This document shows positions 5,838 through 12,428 of a stretch of DNA of 34,282 nt, one piece after another. Each line of letters starts with the position of its first letter. Position 1 is the first letter of the stretch. The DNA comes from a virus. Location: positions 1 through 34,282 of IMG/VR virus record IMGVR_UViG_3300025652_000249; one strand, given 5' to 3'. The notes under the pieces are model-generated. The model searched no databases and had not been told where the DNA came from. It saw only the letters and a list, made by a program, of their open reading frames with translations. The translations under genes were made by a program, and so were the position numbers.

Positions 5838-6543
5838 CTATCTCCTCATCCTCATCGTCATCTTCCCAGAACGAATCATCCTCATCCTCATCTTCAACCT
5901 CGTCCTCCTCAAGATCGTCATCACTTACGACATCGTCCTCGACATCTTCAACCTCGTCCTCGAGATCCTCCACCTCTGATGGATCAATCACCTTGGGCGC
6001 AAGTTCATTCTTCTCAATCAAAGCCATGAGTCTTGCCTCCACCTCTGAGCGGTCCATCTGATCGATCTTACCGGTCTTGATCTCCTTCTTATCAATCATC
6101 AACCCAGCAAGCTTTGCCCGTCCCAGCTCCGCCTGTACTGCCGCACCGTACACACCATCCTCCATCGCCGCATCCCGAATCTTTTGCAGGTCACGCGCAA
6201 CCTTCTCAAAAGTAATCTCATACTTCCTCTGCTCGAGATCCTTCATCTCCTGAATCTTTCCTTGGATATGGGTATACCTTGGATCGTTCAGCATCTTGGT
6301 CGCAGCGACTGCGGGGAATGAGTACCCTGCTCGATGAGCGCATTCGGTATTGGTCAGATCATGATAGACATACAACTGGATGAACCGTTCTTGCTTCGGC
6401 GTAAACTTCATCTGCTTACGTCTTGGCTTGTACTGTTCTGGGTTCCTGAGAATGTCCTTACCTGGAGGAATCTTAAAGTCACGCGCTTCGGCCTCACGCA
6501 TCACCTCTGCGACCTCATGCTTCATCTCACCTGCATCACTCAT
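5824..6543 (-). CDS. terminase small subunit (Terminase_2-like)
   Basis: 239 residues from the ATG at 6543, which has AGGAG 8 bases upstream; an in-frame TTG ten codons earlier is less likely. Residues 47-100 match the helix-turn-helix DNA-recognition part of Terminase_2-type small subunits: FTPKQERFIQLYVYHDLTNT, AHRAGYSFPAVAATKMLND, then RYTHIQGKI. A helical oligomerisation region follows (residues about 105-180). The last 50 residues are almost wholly acidic (runs of D and E from 187 to the end), an unusual tail. In the family this protein recognises the packaging site and recruits the large ATPase/nuclease subunit. The large subunit is not in the window; the gene is separated from the structural block and transcribed beside the primase-helicase block. 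Confidence 0.75.
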   Translation of the reverse strand: MSDAGEMKHEVAEVMREAEARDFKIPPGKDILRNPEQYKPRRKQMKFTPKQERFIQLYVYHDLTNTECAHRAGYSFPAVAATKMLNDPRYTHIQGKIQEMKDLEQRKYEITFEKVARDLQKIRDAAMEDGVYGAAVQAELGRAKLAGLMIDKKEIKTGKIDQMDRSEVEARLMALIEKNELAPKVIDPSEVEDLEDEVEDVEDDVVSDDDLEEDEVEDEDEDDSFWEDDDEDEEIDDGA

Positions 6544-6666
6544 TTTTAAATCTCCTGCTACAACCCGCCACAAAAATTTTTTATTTTCTCAAGCCCTCTA
6601 AGAATACAAGAGAGAGTACACCGATAGGGAGATATTTTTAATATATCTCTCCCTCTCTTTAGAGAG

Positions 6667-6849
6667 CATACCTACCATACCATCATACCACCCTTATAAA
6701 TCAATGACTTACGAGGTAGGTATAGTAGGCATGACGTAGGTATGACATATAGTGACCATACCTACCTACTTTCCCTATGTATTTCAAACACTTACCGACT
6801 TATCCACAGGGGGTAGGTATGATTTCAGATTTTTCATTTCATACCTACC
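6667..6849. repeat. six iterons with core CATACCTACC / GGTAGGTATG
   Basis: Forward copies: 6667-6676, 6757-6766 and 6840-6849 (all CATACCTACC). Reverse-orientation copies: 6715-6723 (GGTAGGTAT followed by A), 6735-6744 (CGTAGGTATG, one mismatch) and 6812-6821 (GGTAGGTATG). AGTGACCA flanks two of them (6751-6758 and 6852-6859). The order is plus, minus, minus, plus, minus, plus. Confidence 0.75.
6800..6808 (+). promoter_or_regulatory. perfect DnaA box (TTATCCACA)
   Basis: TTATCCACA matches the bacterial DnaA-box consensus TTATNCACA exactly and is three bases from the fifth iteron. A single copy was seen in this stretch. By itself a 9-mer can occur by chance; its place within the iteron array makes it more meaningful. 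Confidence 0.6.
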
Positions 6850-6890
6850 TAAGTGACCACTAACCTCACCTATTTTGCCTAGAAAATCCA

Positions 6891-7043
6891 TTAACTTTCA
6901 TCCCTAAGTGTTTTCCCATCACCTGGGATAAGGTCACCCATCTCATCCATCATCGCCACAAAACGCTCCTGCTTTTCTGACCGCAGGGTCGCCAATAGAT
7001 CCTGCAGCATCTCGGTTGTCACCTTCTTCTTCTCTTCACTCAT
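6891..7043 (-). CDS. hypothetical small phage protein (50 aa)
   Basis: 50 residues from the ATG at 7043, with AAGAAGG placed about 9 bases upstream on the reverse strand. A GTG at 7103 would add 20 basic residues (MSRLRDAATERIITERRR) with a poorer ribosome binding site, and remains possible. The product is charged and helical (TTEMLQDLLATLRSEKQERF, then MMDEMGDLIPGDGKTLRDES). No domain recognised. It lies just upstream of the candidate origin in the leftward block, so an accessory role in replication or packaging is conceivable but unsupported. Confidence 0.55.
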   Translation of the reverse strand: MSEEKKKVTTEMLQDLLATLRSEKQERFVAMMDEMGDLIPGDGKTLRDES

Positions 7044-7111
7044 TGTGTTGCGCCTTCTTTCTGTTATGATTCGTTCTGTCGCGGCATCCCTTAACCGTGA
7101 CACATACCTTA

Positions 7112-7173
7112 GTTGCTTTGGGTATAACTACATCGGGGCTCTTTCCGGCGCCTCGGTGTAGTTTCTAAGCAAC
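7112..7173 (-). ncRNA. long intergenic stem-loop of unknown type
   Basis: Nested perfect stems: GTTGCTT (7112-7118) with AAGCAAC (7167-7173), then AACTACA (7126-7132) with TGTAGTT (7157-7163), then a GC-rich inner stem (CGGGGC 7134-7139 with GCCTCG 7150-7155, one G-U pair). On the reverse strand it begins right after the TAG stop of the DUF3310 gene. No U-run follows, and the sequence lacks T-arm and anticodon features of a tRNA. It could be a factor-dependent terminator, a processing signal, or a leader of the gene starting at 7043. Confidence 0.5.
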
Positions 7174-7404
7174 CTAATCCGTCTTCCCCTTTCCTTCCCC
7201 ATCGAGCTCCTTCTCGATAAGTATCTGGGCATAGTGAATCACCTTCCGGAGATCATCGACCCCGCCCTTGCTTCGCCACCTACTAATGTACTTCACGATG
7301 TTCGCCTCACACCAATCCAAATTATTGGCGAGTATGTACTCGGTTGGTTGGATCATCATCAACTTATAATGATTTCCACCTATCTGATCGTCAAATGCGC
7401 TCAT
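7174..7404 (-). CDS. DUF3310 protein (T7 gp1.7-related family)
   Basis: 76 residues. The conserved DUF3310 pattern is clear: QIGGNHYKLMMIQPTEYILA, then NNLDWCEANIVKYISRWRSK and GGVDDLRKVIHYAQILIE. DUF3310 is common in phages and is related to the C-terminal part of T7 gp1.7, a nucleotide kinase; whether this short form has kinase activity is not known. Length is normal for a stand-alone domain. Its ATG overlaps the stop of the upstream small ORF (TAATG), with GAGAAGGAGGTG as ribosome binding site. A structured element follows immediately after its stop. Confidence 0.9.
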   Translation of the reverse strand: MSAFDDQIGGNHYKLMMIQPTEYILANNLDWCEANIVKYISRWRSKGGVDDLRKVIHYAQILIEKELDGEGKGKTD

Positions 7405-7538
7405 TACACCTCCTTCTCGATGTGATCGCTTATCCTCTGAAGCAACACCATCATCCTATCCACCTTCTCGACCATGTCATCGTACTTTTCCATGACCTCC
7501 TCCACCTCCCGCTCGTTTAAATCCAGACTAACCTTCAA
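7404..7538 (-). CDS. small coiled-coil ORF (44 aa, start uncertain)
   Basis: An ORF fills the gap between its neighbours exactly. With a TTG start at 7538 that overlaps the preceding stop (TTGA) it encodes 44 residues; with an ATG at 7493, which has the strong GGAGGTGGAGGAGG just upstream, it encodes 29. The product is charged and helical (NEREVEEVMEKYDDMVEKV, MMVLLQRISDHIEKEV), likely a short coiled coil. Its stop overlaps the DUF3310 start (TAATG), which supports translation. Function unknown. Confidence 0.5.
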   Translation of the reverse strand: MKVSLDLNEREVEEVMEKYDDMVEKVDRMMVLLQRISDHIEKEV

Positions 7539-7888
7539 CTTGACTCACCGTTCATTACCATGTACCCCGCTATTACTATGTACCCCTCTGTAAAAAATCT
7601 ATCTATAAGCTTTTGATCTACTTGAGGGCTAGAAACGCTTTCTTCAAATACAACCATTACCTCATTATCAATACGCGTCTTCTCGCTCATATACTTAGCC
7701 CCGCCTTCGACAACATCAGGCACACAATGCTGCAAAAGTGGATTTACGCCATCCTCAATAAGTTCAATCGGCGTTTTGTACAGTCTCCCCTCGTCATCCC
7801 CGCAGAAACGACAAAGAACAGAGTGCTTTAAACTGCGATCACCCCAAGCCTTAACAAAAAAAATTATCTCCTTTACTCTATATCCCAT
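7535..7888 (-). CDS. hypothetical phage protein with CxxC motif (117 aa)
   Basis: 117 residues, no recognised domain. A single C-x2-C (VLCRFCGDDEGRLY, about residues 24-37) could be half of a metal site or a redox pair. The middle and end are acidic and strand/helix mixed (DNEVMVVFEESVSS, FTEGYIVIAGYMVM). The ATG at 7888 follows AGGAGATAGGTT on the reverse strand, a good ribosome binding site. It lies 11 bases downstream of the primase-helicase gene and is probably cotranscribed with it. Confidence 0.65.
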   Translation of the reverse strand: MGYRVKEIIFFVKAWGDRSLKHSVLCRFCGDDEGRLYKTPIELIEDGVNPLLQHCVPDVVEGGAKYMSEKTRIDNEVMVVFEESVSSPQVDQKLIDRFFTEGYIVIAGYMVMNGESS

Positions 7889-7899
7889 AACCTATCTCC

Positions 7900-9960
7900 T
7901 TATTTTTGTGATTCATCTTCCGACTCGACTTCCCACGGTTTCGCTGCCGTGCTCGTACCGAGATAATGCCACATCGCCATGCCCGGTTCTGAATGGGTAT
8001 GCACGATATGACTTAAGTGTTTCTGAACGTGAGTGACTGCACGCTGACAGGCATTCACACCATTTGCTTTCTTGTGTCGCTTGAGGGCAGTCTTCGCTAA
8101 GAACTCCAGCTCTGCCCTCTTATAAAATTCGTTTTCTTTCATCGCCTTCATGACGATTCCCGCTATCTCTACCTCGTCCTCTGCTACCTCTTCATCACTC
8201 TTCTTGTTTGGTGTCCGAGTGAAGTCGCTGACCTCCCACAAGCCATCATCGAAGTTGAACAACGATATATGTTCCTGTGGATCTGCTGCGTTACGCGCCT
8301 CATAAAAGATATTGATGTTAGGTTTCTCGCCCATCAACTTGATCCCGCTGTCGAACCAACCCGCGAACACCGACCCACCTCGAGCTGACAGGAAGGACCG
8401 GTCATCCGCCCTCTCTTTACCCGTATGGTGTGCGATGATTGTCGCCACGTTGTTCATCTCCATGAGCATATCAACCCGATCCAAAAGCTTTCTGATCTCG
8501 GTGTTGCTGTTCTCCTCACCATCAAAGAAGTTAATGATCGGATCGATCATCACGATGTCTGGGTTGTGGAACGCTACCTCATCACTGAACGCTTGGATGT
8601 CGCTATCCTTCATGAGATTCTTTCTGAGCCGTCCACTGATAATGAGGTTATCAAACCCCATCTGCCGGACCTCATCGTTCGTTGAGAATCTTTGGTAGTA
8701 CATCTCGACGCGCTGCTTCAGGAACTCTGCAATGATCTCAGCCTGAAACCACATCACCTTGAGCGGTTTGTTGAACGGGACACCCATAAAATCTGTGCCG
8801 GTCGTTGCACCTGCCGCGAACGCGCCAAGCCAGTTGGACTTACCGATCTTAGGCTTACCCAACAAGAGCACCCGACTGTTCTCGAAGATAAACTTATCAC
8901 CCCAGTACTGCTCAATGGTATCGTCCTCCATGGACTGCCACTCAAAGCTACTGAAGGGTACTAAACCAAGGGGTCCTGAATCTGGTTTTTCAGGGGTATC
9001 AATAGGATCTTCTTGCTCCTGGATCTCCTTCAGATCTTCGGTCAATCCTGTGTGCCACGTTGATGTGTTCCACTGGTTGATGCCGCTCTCAGCTAGGTCT
9101 GGGTTCCGCTTGATATGCCCTTGACATATAGACATAACTGTTTTAGTTGCTTCGACCAAGTCCATCGGCGGTGAACAGCTTTGATTCCAGTCCTGCGCCT
9201 TGATGAGAACTTCCCGAAGACCCCATCCTTCTTTGATCCACTTGCCGACCAACCGTGCGAGGGTGTCGTTGCGACTACCTTCGACCTTCGGATCCTCGGT
9301 GAGCTTCTCTCTGATGCTTGGGACTTCCCCAGTGTTGGGATCGACAGAGTTAAAGCCATGGATGTGTTGCAGGTCTACACCCGACAGCAATGGCAGATCA
9401 TCAATTGATGTTACGCCATAGGATTGCTCACACTCTAAGCGATAACCTACGCTGGGCGCGATCATCACATACCCGCCATCACCACGGACATCGATCTTAT
9501 TCTTGCCGACACTGTTTCGAATGTCATCGGGTCCGAGTGCGTAGAAGTAATGGGTGCCACCTCGAGGCGTTATCTGTTTAAGCGGTGTGCGCGTAATGCC
9601 ACCAGACTCTATCCATGTAACGGCTTCGTCACTGTCTGCATCGACAACGGCAAATGCTATGCCGGTTATGACAGCCCAGTTTGCTTCAGGGTATTGTGAA
9701 TGCCACTGCTTTATTTCTTCTTCGCTCGGTTGAATGGTTTGATAGTGCGTCCATTTAACTCGAGGTGTCTTCGCCCATTTTGCTTTAAGCGCATCATCGG
9801 TATCGAAGGGATGCCGACTGCGAAAGTACTGCGGTACTGTTTCTTTTGGAGAACCACACGGTATGACATGGAAGCCAAGCTCCCACATTGCATGCAGCCA
9901 ATCAGCTTTATGATCAGGCTCTAGATTTTCTCCACAAAATTTCTGCTGGAAAAAATGCAT
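7900..9960 (-). CDS. bifunctional primase-polymerase / RecA-fold (RepA-like) helicase
   Basis: 686 residues. The N-terminal half is a Prim-Pol domain (PF09250-like): WAVITGIAFAVVDADSDEA contains the metal-binding D107-x-D109, followed by TPRGGTHYFYA (131-141) and IDVRGDGGYVMIAPS (156-170). The C-terminal half is a RecA-fold ATPase of the AAA_25/RepA type: Walker A GKPKIGKS (368-375), Walker B DIVMID (468-473), AHHTGK (510-515) and SARGGSVFAGW (525-535). In related replicons such fusions make primers and unwind DNA at the fork. The ATG at 9960 lies next to the upstream stop, with GGGTGG as ribosome binding site. No DNA polymerase is seen in the window; one may lie outside, or host polymerase may be used. 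Confidence 0.88.
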   Translation of the reverse strand: MHFFQQKFCGENLEPDHKADWLHAMWELGFHVIPCGSPKETVPQYFRSRHPFDTDDALKAKWAKTPRVKWTHYQTIQPSEEEIKQWHSQYPEANWAVITGIAFAVVDADSDEAVTWIESGGITRTPLKQITPRGGTHYFYALGPDDIRNSVGKNKIDVRGDGGYVMIAPSVGYRLECEQSYGVTSIDDLPLLSGVDLQHIHGFNSVDPNTGEVPSIREKLTEDPKVEGSRNDTLARLVGKWIKEGWGLREVLIKAQDWNQSCSPPMDLVEATKTVMSICQGHIKRNPDLAESGINQWNTSTWHTGLTEDLKEIQEQEDPIDTPEKPDSGPLGLVPFSSFEWQSMEDDTIEQYWGDKFIFENSRVLLLGKPKIGKSNWLGAFAAGATTGTDFMGVPFNKPLKVMWFQAEIIAEFLKQRVEMYYQRFSTNDEVRQMGFDNLIISGRLRKNLMKDSDIQAFSDEVAFHNPDIVMIDPIINFFDGEENSNTEIRKLLDRVDMLMEMNNVATIIAHHTGKERADDRSFLSARGGSVFAGWFDSGIKLMGEKPNINIFYEARNAADPQEHISLFNFDDGLWEVSDFTRTPNKKSDEEVAEDEVEIAGIVMKAMKENEFYKRAELEFLAKTALKRHKKANGVNACQRAVTHVQKHLSHIVHTHSEPGMAMWHYLGTSTAAKPWEVESEDESQK

Positions 9961-9961
9961 A

Positions 9962-10195
9962 TCAATCCACCCTTGCTATTCGCCTCTTTGATCCGTCTTC
10001 CCGCGCCGATTCAATCTTGTAATCAATCGACTTCGCTGCTTGCCTGATTGATCTCAACTGCTGTAGCTTAGGATCGTTCGACTCATCTATGGTAAAAGAA
10101 TCACCGACATCCAGCCGAAGCAGTATCTTCTGCCACCTACCTGGGCCACGGGTCTTGCGACCTACGCCCACACCTTTTTCAATTACGATATCCAC
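9962..10195 (-). CDS. small basic phage protein (77 aa, DUF7303-like motif)
   Basis: 77 residues with a GTG start at 10195; AAGGAG lies about 8 bases upstream on the reverse strand. The segment LLRLDVGDSFTI (about 26-37) recalls the short M-x-x-GDSF motif of small phage proteins (DUF7303-like) that I associate with replication regions; the match is weak. The rest is basic (GVGRKTRGPGRWQK at the start and REDGSKRRIARVD at the end), suggesting nucleic-acid binding. It is the first gene of the leftward block, directly behind a candidate promoter, and one base from the primase-helicase gene. Confidence 0.6.
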   Translation of the reverse strand: MDIVIEKGVGVGRKTRGPGRWQKILLRLDVGDSFTIDESNDPKLQQLRSIRQAAKSIDYKIESAREDGSKRRIARVD

Positions 10196-10224
10196 TGTGC
10201 CACTCCTTGTTGTTTGTTCACCCG

Positions 10225-10253
10225 ATCATACTCCAACACAAAAGAGATAACAA
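10225..10253 (-). promoter_or_regulatory. leftward sigma70-type promoter for the primase-helicase block
   Basis: Read on the reverse strand: TTGTTA (10253-10248), a 17-base spacer, and TATGAT (10230-10225). The -10 matches 5 of 6 consensus positions, the -35 matches 4 of 6, and the spacing is ideal. It lies about 30 bases upstream of the GTG at 10195 and within the divergent intergenic region. Confidence 0.6.
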
Positions 10254-10326
10254 CCTAGTAAAAAAGTGTTGCTTTTATCTTGTGGCTATGAGAAAGTTTG
10301 TTTCGAGAAGAGAGAAGGAGTGTGTA

Positions 10327-10737
10327 ATGCAGTACGAAGAAGTCGTAGGTCTGTTAGTCGCTGCCAGAAAGGTAAAGGTGGAGATCGATAGTAAGATAAA
10401 GCGTTTAGAAAGAGAAGTACTAGAAACAAAATTTGCGAATGACGCTGTTCAGCCGATACGCAATCAGGGAGGTGAGCGCACCGTAGAAGGTGTGACTTTT
10501 GAGATCAAACGTACCTACGTTTGGGATCAAGAACTCTTAGCAGAAGCGTTAAAGATGTACCCTTCTGTTGAGGATTGGCCCTCCTTTGTAACCCCCGTCA
10601 ACGAAGTTAAAGTCAACCTGACTAAGTTTAAGCAGTTTTGTCTGGACCATGCAGACCATCCGCTTTTACCTAAGATTCATGGTGCGATGTCAGCTAAGTT
10701 TGGCGACCCTAAAATCAAAGCAATAAAGGAGGTATGA
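10327..10737 (+). CDS. conserved-looking phage protein preceding the Sak4-like ATPase (136 aa)
   Basis: 136 residues from the ATG at 10327, which has AGAGAAGGAG ending 6 bases upstream; earlier in-frame starts lack a ribosome binding site. The N-terminus is helical (YEEVVGLLVAARKVKVEIDS), followed by a strand-rich core (GGERTVEGVTFEIKRTYVWD). Proteins of similar size and layout often sit directly upstream of Sak4-like ATPases and DUF669 proteins in phages, but their biochemical role is unknown to me. It ends one base before the next ATG, with its ribosome binding site (AAAGGAGGT) overlapping this gene's end. It opens the rightward replication block. Confidence 0.65.
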   Translation: MQYEEVVGLLVAARKVKVEIDSKIKRLEREVLETKFANDAVQPIRNQGGERTVEGVTFEIKRTYVWDQELLAEALKMYPSVEDWPSFVTPVNEVKVNLTKFKQFCLDHADHPLLPKIHGAMSAKFGDPKIKAIKEV

Positions 10738-10738
10738 C

Positions 10739-11500
10739 ATGTCGTTACTACAGCAAGTAACTACGGCACGGGAAGTGATTCCCGACGAACCATTGCCGCC
10801 GGTCAGGATTAATATCCAAGGCACGGACGGTATTGGTAAGAGCACGTTCGGAGCAGGAGCCCCCAACGTAATCTTTATACAGGCAGAGGATGGCCTGAAC
10901 TTCATCGAGGGTGTGGCAAGGTTTCCGCTTGCCAATGAGTGGAGCGATATCATTAGCCAGATCGCAACGTTGGCCAATGAAGATCACTCTTATAAGTCAT
11001 TGGTGCTCGACACCACGGATGCCGCAGCCCTTAAGACTGAGGCCCATGTGTGTGAAAAGAATGGCTGGGATAGCATTGACGCGCCTGGATTTGGCAAAGG
11101 TTTTACCGCTGTCCGAGAACAGTGGGTCAAACTGCTAGATGGTTTAAACTTTTTGCATCGGCACAAGGCAATGAACATCATTCTCTTGAGCCATGTTGCG
11201 ATCAAGCCATTTAACGATGCGGTTCATGAGTCTTATGACCGGTGGGAAATGAAGTGCAACAAGAATGTTAACGCACTCATTAAAGACTGGGTGGACTTTA
11301 ACCTTTTTGCAAACTATCAGACGGAAACGATCAAGGATGGTAGCAAAACACGCGGTGTTTCATACGGTAAGCGAGCCTTGCATACGCAATTCGCCGCCGC
11401 ATTCGATGCCAAATCAAGAGTAGCATTACCTCCTAAGATTGATCTTAGCTGGAATGCATTCGTCACTAGCTATGCAGATGCCCTGCAAGCTTCATCTTAA
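10739..11500 (+). CDS. RecA-like AAA_24 ATPase (Sak4-type recombination protein)
   Basis: 253 residues. Walker A GTDGIGKST (28-36), then FIQAEDGLNFI (46-56), Walker B SLVLDTTD (87-94), and a sensor-like stretch NIILLSHVAIKPF (about 145-157). This is the AAA_24 arrangement of phage Sak4-type single-strand annealing ATPases, which are short RecA/Rad51 relatives. Together with a DUF669 ssDNA-binding-like protein right after it, a helicase and a nuclease, it forms a complete-looking recombination set. The alternative, a general phage NTP-binding protein without annealing activity, cannot be excluded. Translation follows AAAGGAGGTATGAC closely. Confidence 0.82.
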   Translation: MSLLQQVTTAREVIPDEPLPPVRINIQGTDGIGKSTFGAGAPNVIFIQAEDGLNFIEGVARFPLANEWSDIISQIATLANEDHSYKSLVLDTTDAAALKTEAHVCEKNGWDSIDAPGFGKGFTAVREQWVKLLDGLNFLHRHKAMNIILLSHVAIKPFNDAVHESYDRWEMKCNKNVNALIKDWVDFNLFANYQTETIKDGSKTRGVSYGKRALHTQFAAAFDAKSRVALPPKIDLSWNAFVTSYADALQASS

Positions 11501-11516
11501 TAAGTAGGAGATTCCA

Positions 11517-12011
11517 ATGGGAATATTAGATCAAGGTATTGACTGGAGCGCAGTCGAAGTAGGCGGTGGGATGACGGACAACGGTCCTGTCCCACCAGGT
11601 GAGTACATCGTTGAGGCGGTCAAGTACGAGGAGAAGACCTCGAAGGCAGGTAATGTTTTTCTTGCGTTTGAGTTCAAGATCCTCGGGCCAAGCCATGCAA
11701 ACATGCGCTTGTGGGAGAACTTTGTCATCACCGGCAGTTCAAATGTCGGCAAGGCTCGGCTTAAAAGCTTCGTTTCCTCTGCCGGTGGCGATGTGAATCA
11801 GGTTCTCGGGTCCGCCCTTGTGAACTCTGTGATGAGCACGCCGGTCAATGTTGTGACTGACATTGAGCAGTCTAAGAATCCAGAGTATCCGGATCCCAAG
11901 GCTCGCATTAAGAGCTTCTTGCCACCCAGGGTACCACAGGCACAGCCTGCACAACCCGTAGCACAGCCTGTTGCACAACCAGCAGTCCAGACTTCGAACT
12001 GGTCAGCGTAA
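11517..12011 (+). CDS. DUF669 family ssDNA-binding-like protein
   Basis: 164 residues. The DUF669 pattern is present: VPPGEYIVEAVKYEEKTSKA (about 25-44), FLAFEFKILG (about 48-57), MRLWENFVITG (about 63-73) followed by GKARLKSFV. DUF669 proteins are widely found beside Sak4-like ATPases and are thought to act as phage single-stranded DNA-binding proteins. After residue 130 comes a low-complexity linker (PPRVPQAQPAQPVAQPVAQP) and a short tail ending in TSNWSA, comparable to the flexible tails of SSB proteins. The ATG follows TAGGAGATTCCA, a good ribosome binding site. Confidence 0.85.
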   Translation: MGILDQGIDWSAVEVGGGMTDNGPVPPGEYIVEAVKYEEKTSKAGNVFLAFEFKILGPSHANMRLWENFVITGSSNVGKARLKSFVSSAGGDVNQVLGSALVNSVMSTPVNVVTDIEQSKNPEYPDPKARIKSFLPPRVPQAQPAQPVAQPVAQPAVQTSNWSA

Positions 12012-12017
12012 GAAATG

Positions 12018-12129
12018 CACCCTGAAAAGGGTGAAAAGGGTGAAAAGTATTTAAGAAGGCTTGACCTGACGAAACTTTTCAAAAGACTTGGGGTATAAAA
12101 ACCTTCTTACACTGGCTTGATCCACCAGT
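12018..12129 (+). promoter_or_regulatory. structured intergenic leader before the helicase genes
   Basis: Three inverted repeats: CACCCT (12018-12023) with AGGGTG (12028-12033) closing a GAAA loop, with a second AGGGTG copy at 12037-12042 as alternative partner; TAAGAAGG (12052-12059) with CCTTCTTA (12102-12109); and ACTGG (12111-12115) with CCAGT (12125-12129). A TATAAA at 12094-12099 could be a -10 element, but no good -35 is found. It may be an attenuator or an mRNA-stabilising leader. Confidence 0.35.
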
Positions 12130-12164
12130 AGTCGCAACGGATCACCCCTTATTAGGAGAGATAC

Positions 12165-12428
12165 ATGGACGAGATAGACCAGATAGAAATAACCTTTAGC
12201 AATGAGGAGATGGAAGCTGTTTATGAGAATCTAAAGTATTGGCTTAGGGCCATGGTCGAAAAAGACTACACCTTAGAAGCTATATCAGAGGTCATGAGCA
12301 CTTACTCACTCATACACGCATACACATTCGCTGATCATGAGAGCGTTGATAAATCGATTCAAAGTATTAAAGAGAAGGTTTCAGTCAACTTGCTTAACGG
12401 CATAACAGGAGAAGGAATAGTTCACTAA
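12165..12428 (+). CDS. hypothetical acidic phage protein (87 aa)
   Basis: 87 residues, acidic and largely helical (FSNEEMEAVYENLKYWLRAM and LEAISEVMSTYSLIHAYTF). No domain recognised. The ATG follows TTAGGAGAGATAC, a strong ribosome binding site. Its stop codon overlaps the start of the helicase gene (TAATG), so the two are probably translated in a fixed ratio; it could be a helicase accessory factor, but this is only suggested by position. Confidence 0.65.
   Translation: MDEIDQIEITFSNEEMEAVYENLKYWLRAMVEKDYTLEAISEVMSTYSLIHAYTFADHESVDKSIQSIKEKVSVNLLNGITGEGIVH

Larger units (their letters stand above)
6544..6890. other. candidate replication origin region (non-coding)
   Basis: A 347-base stretch without a plausible gene, lying between the small terminase gene and the small gene ending at 6891. 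It contains six copies of a 10-bp repeat in both orientations, a perfect DnaA box, and a very AT-rich part with a hairpin (GAGATAT 6629-6635 with ATATCTC 6643-6649). Repeats, DnaA box and AT-rich DNA together are the classical layout of iteron origins in plasmids and some phages. No initiator gene of a known Rep family was recognised nearby, although the primase-helicase is in the same block. It could instead be an operator for a repressor or a packaging site, given the adjacent small terminase. Confidence 0.5.

Noticed and set aside
5625-6029. Histidine/proline-rich forward ORF (134 codons)
   Set aside because: It is the antisense reading of the acidic tail of the small terminase gene (GAT/GAG codons read as ATC/CTC-type); no start signal.
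7112-7173. Possible tRNA
   Set aside because: A 7-bp outer stem is present, but there is no T-arm sequence, no anticodon arm and no CCA-type end on either strand.
10207-10326. Longer N-terminus (40 extra residues) for the gene at 10327
   Set aside because: The upstream start has no ribosome binding site and would overlap the divergent promoter; the ATG at 10327 has AGAGAAGGAG.
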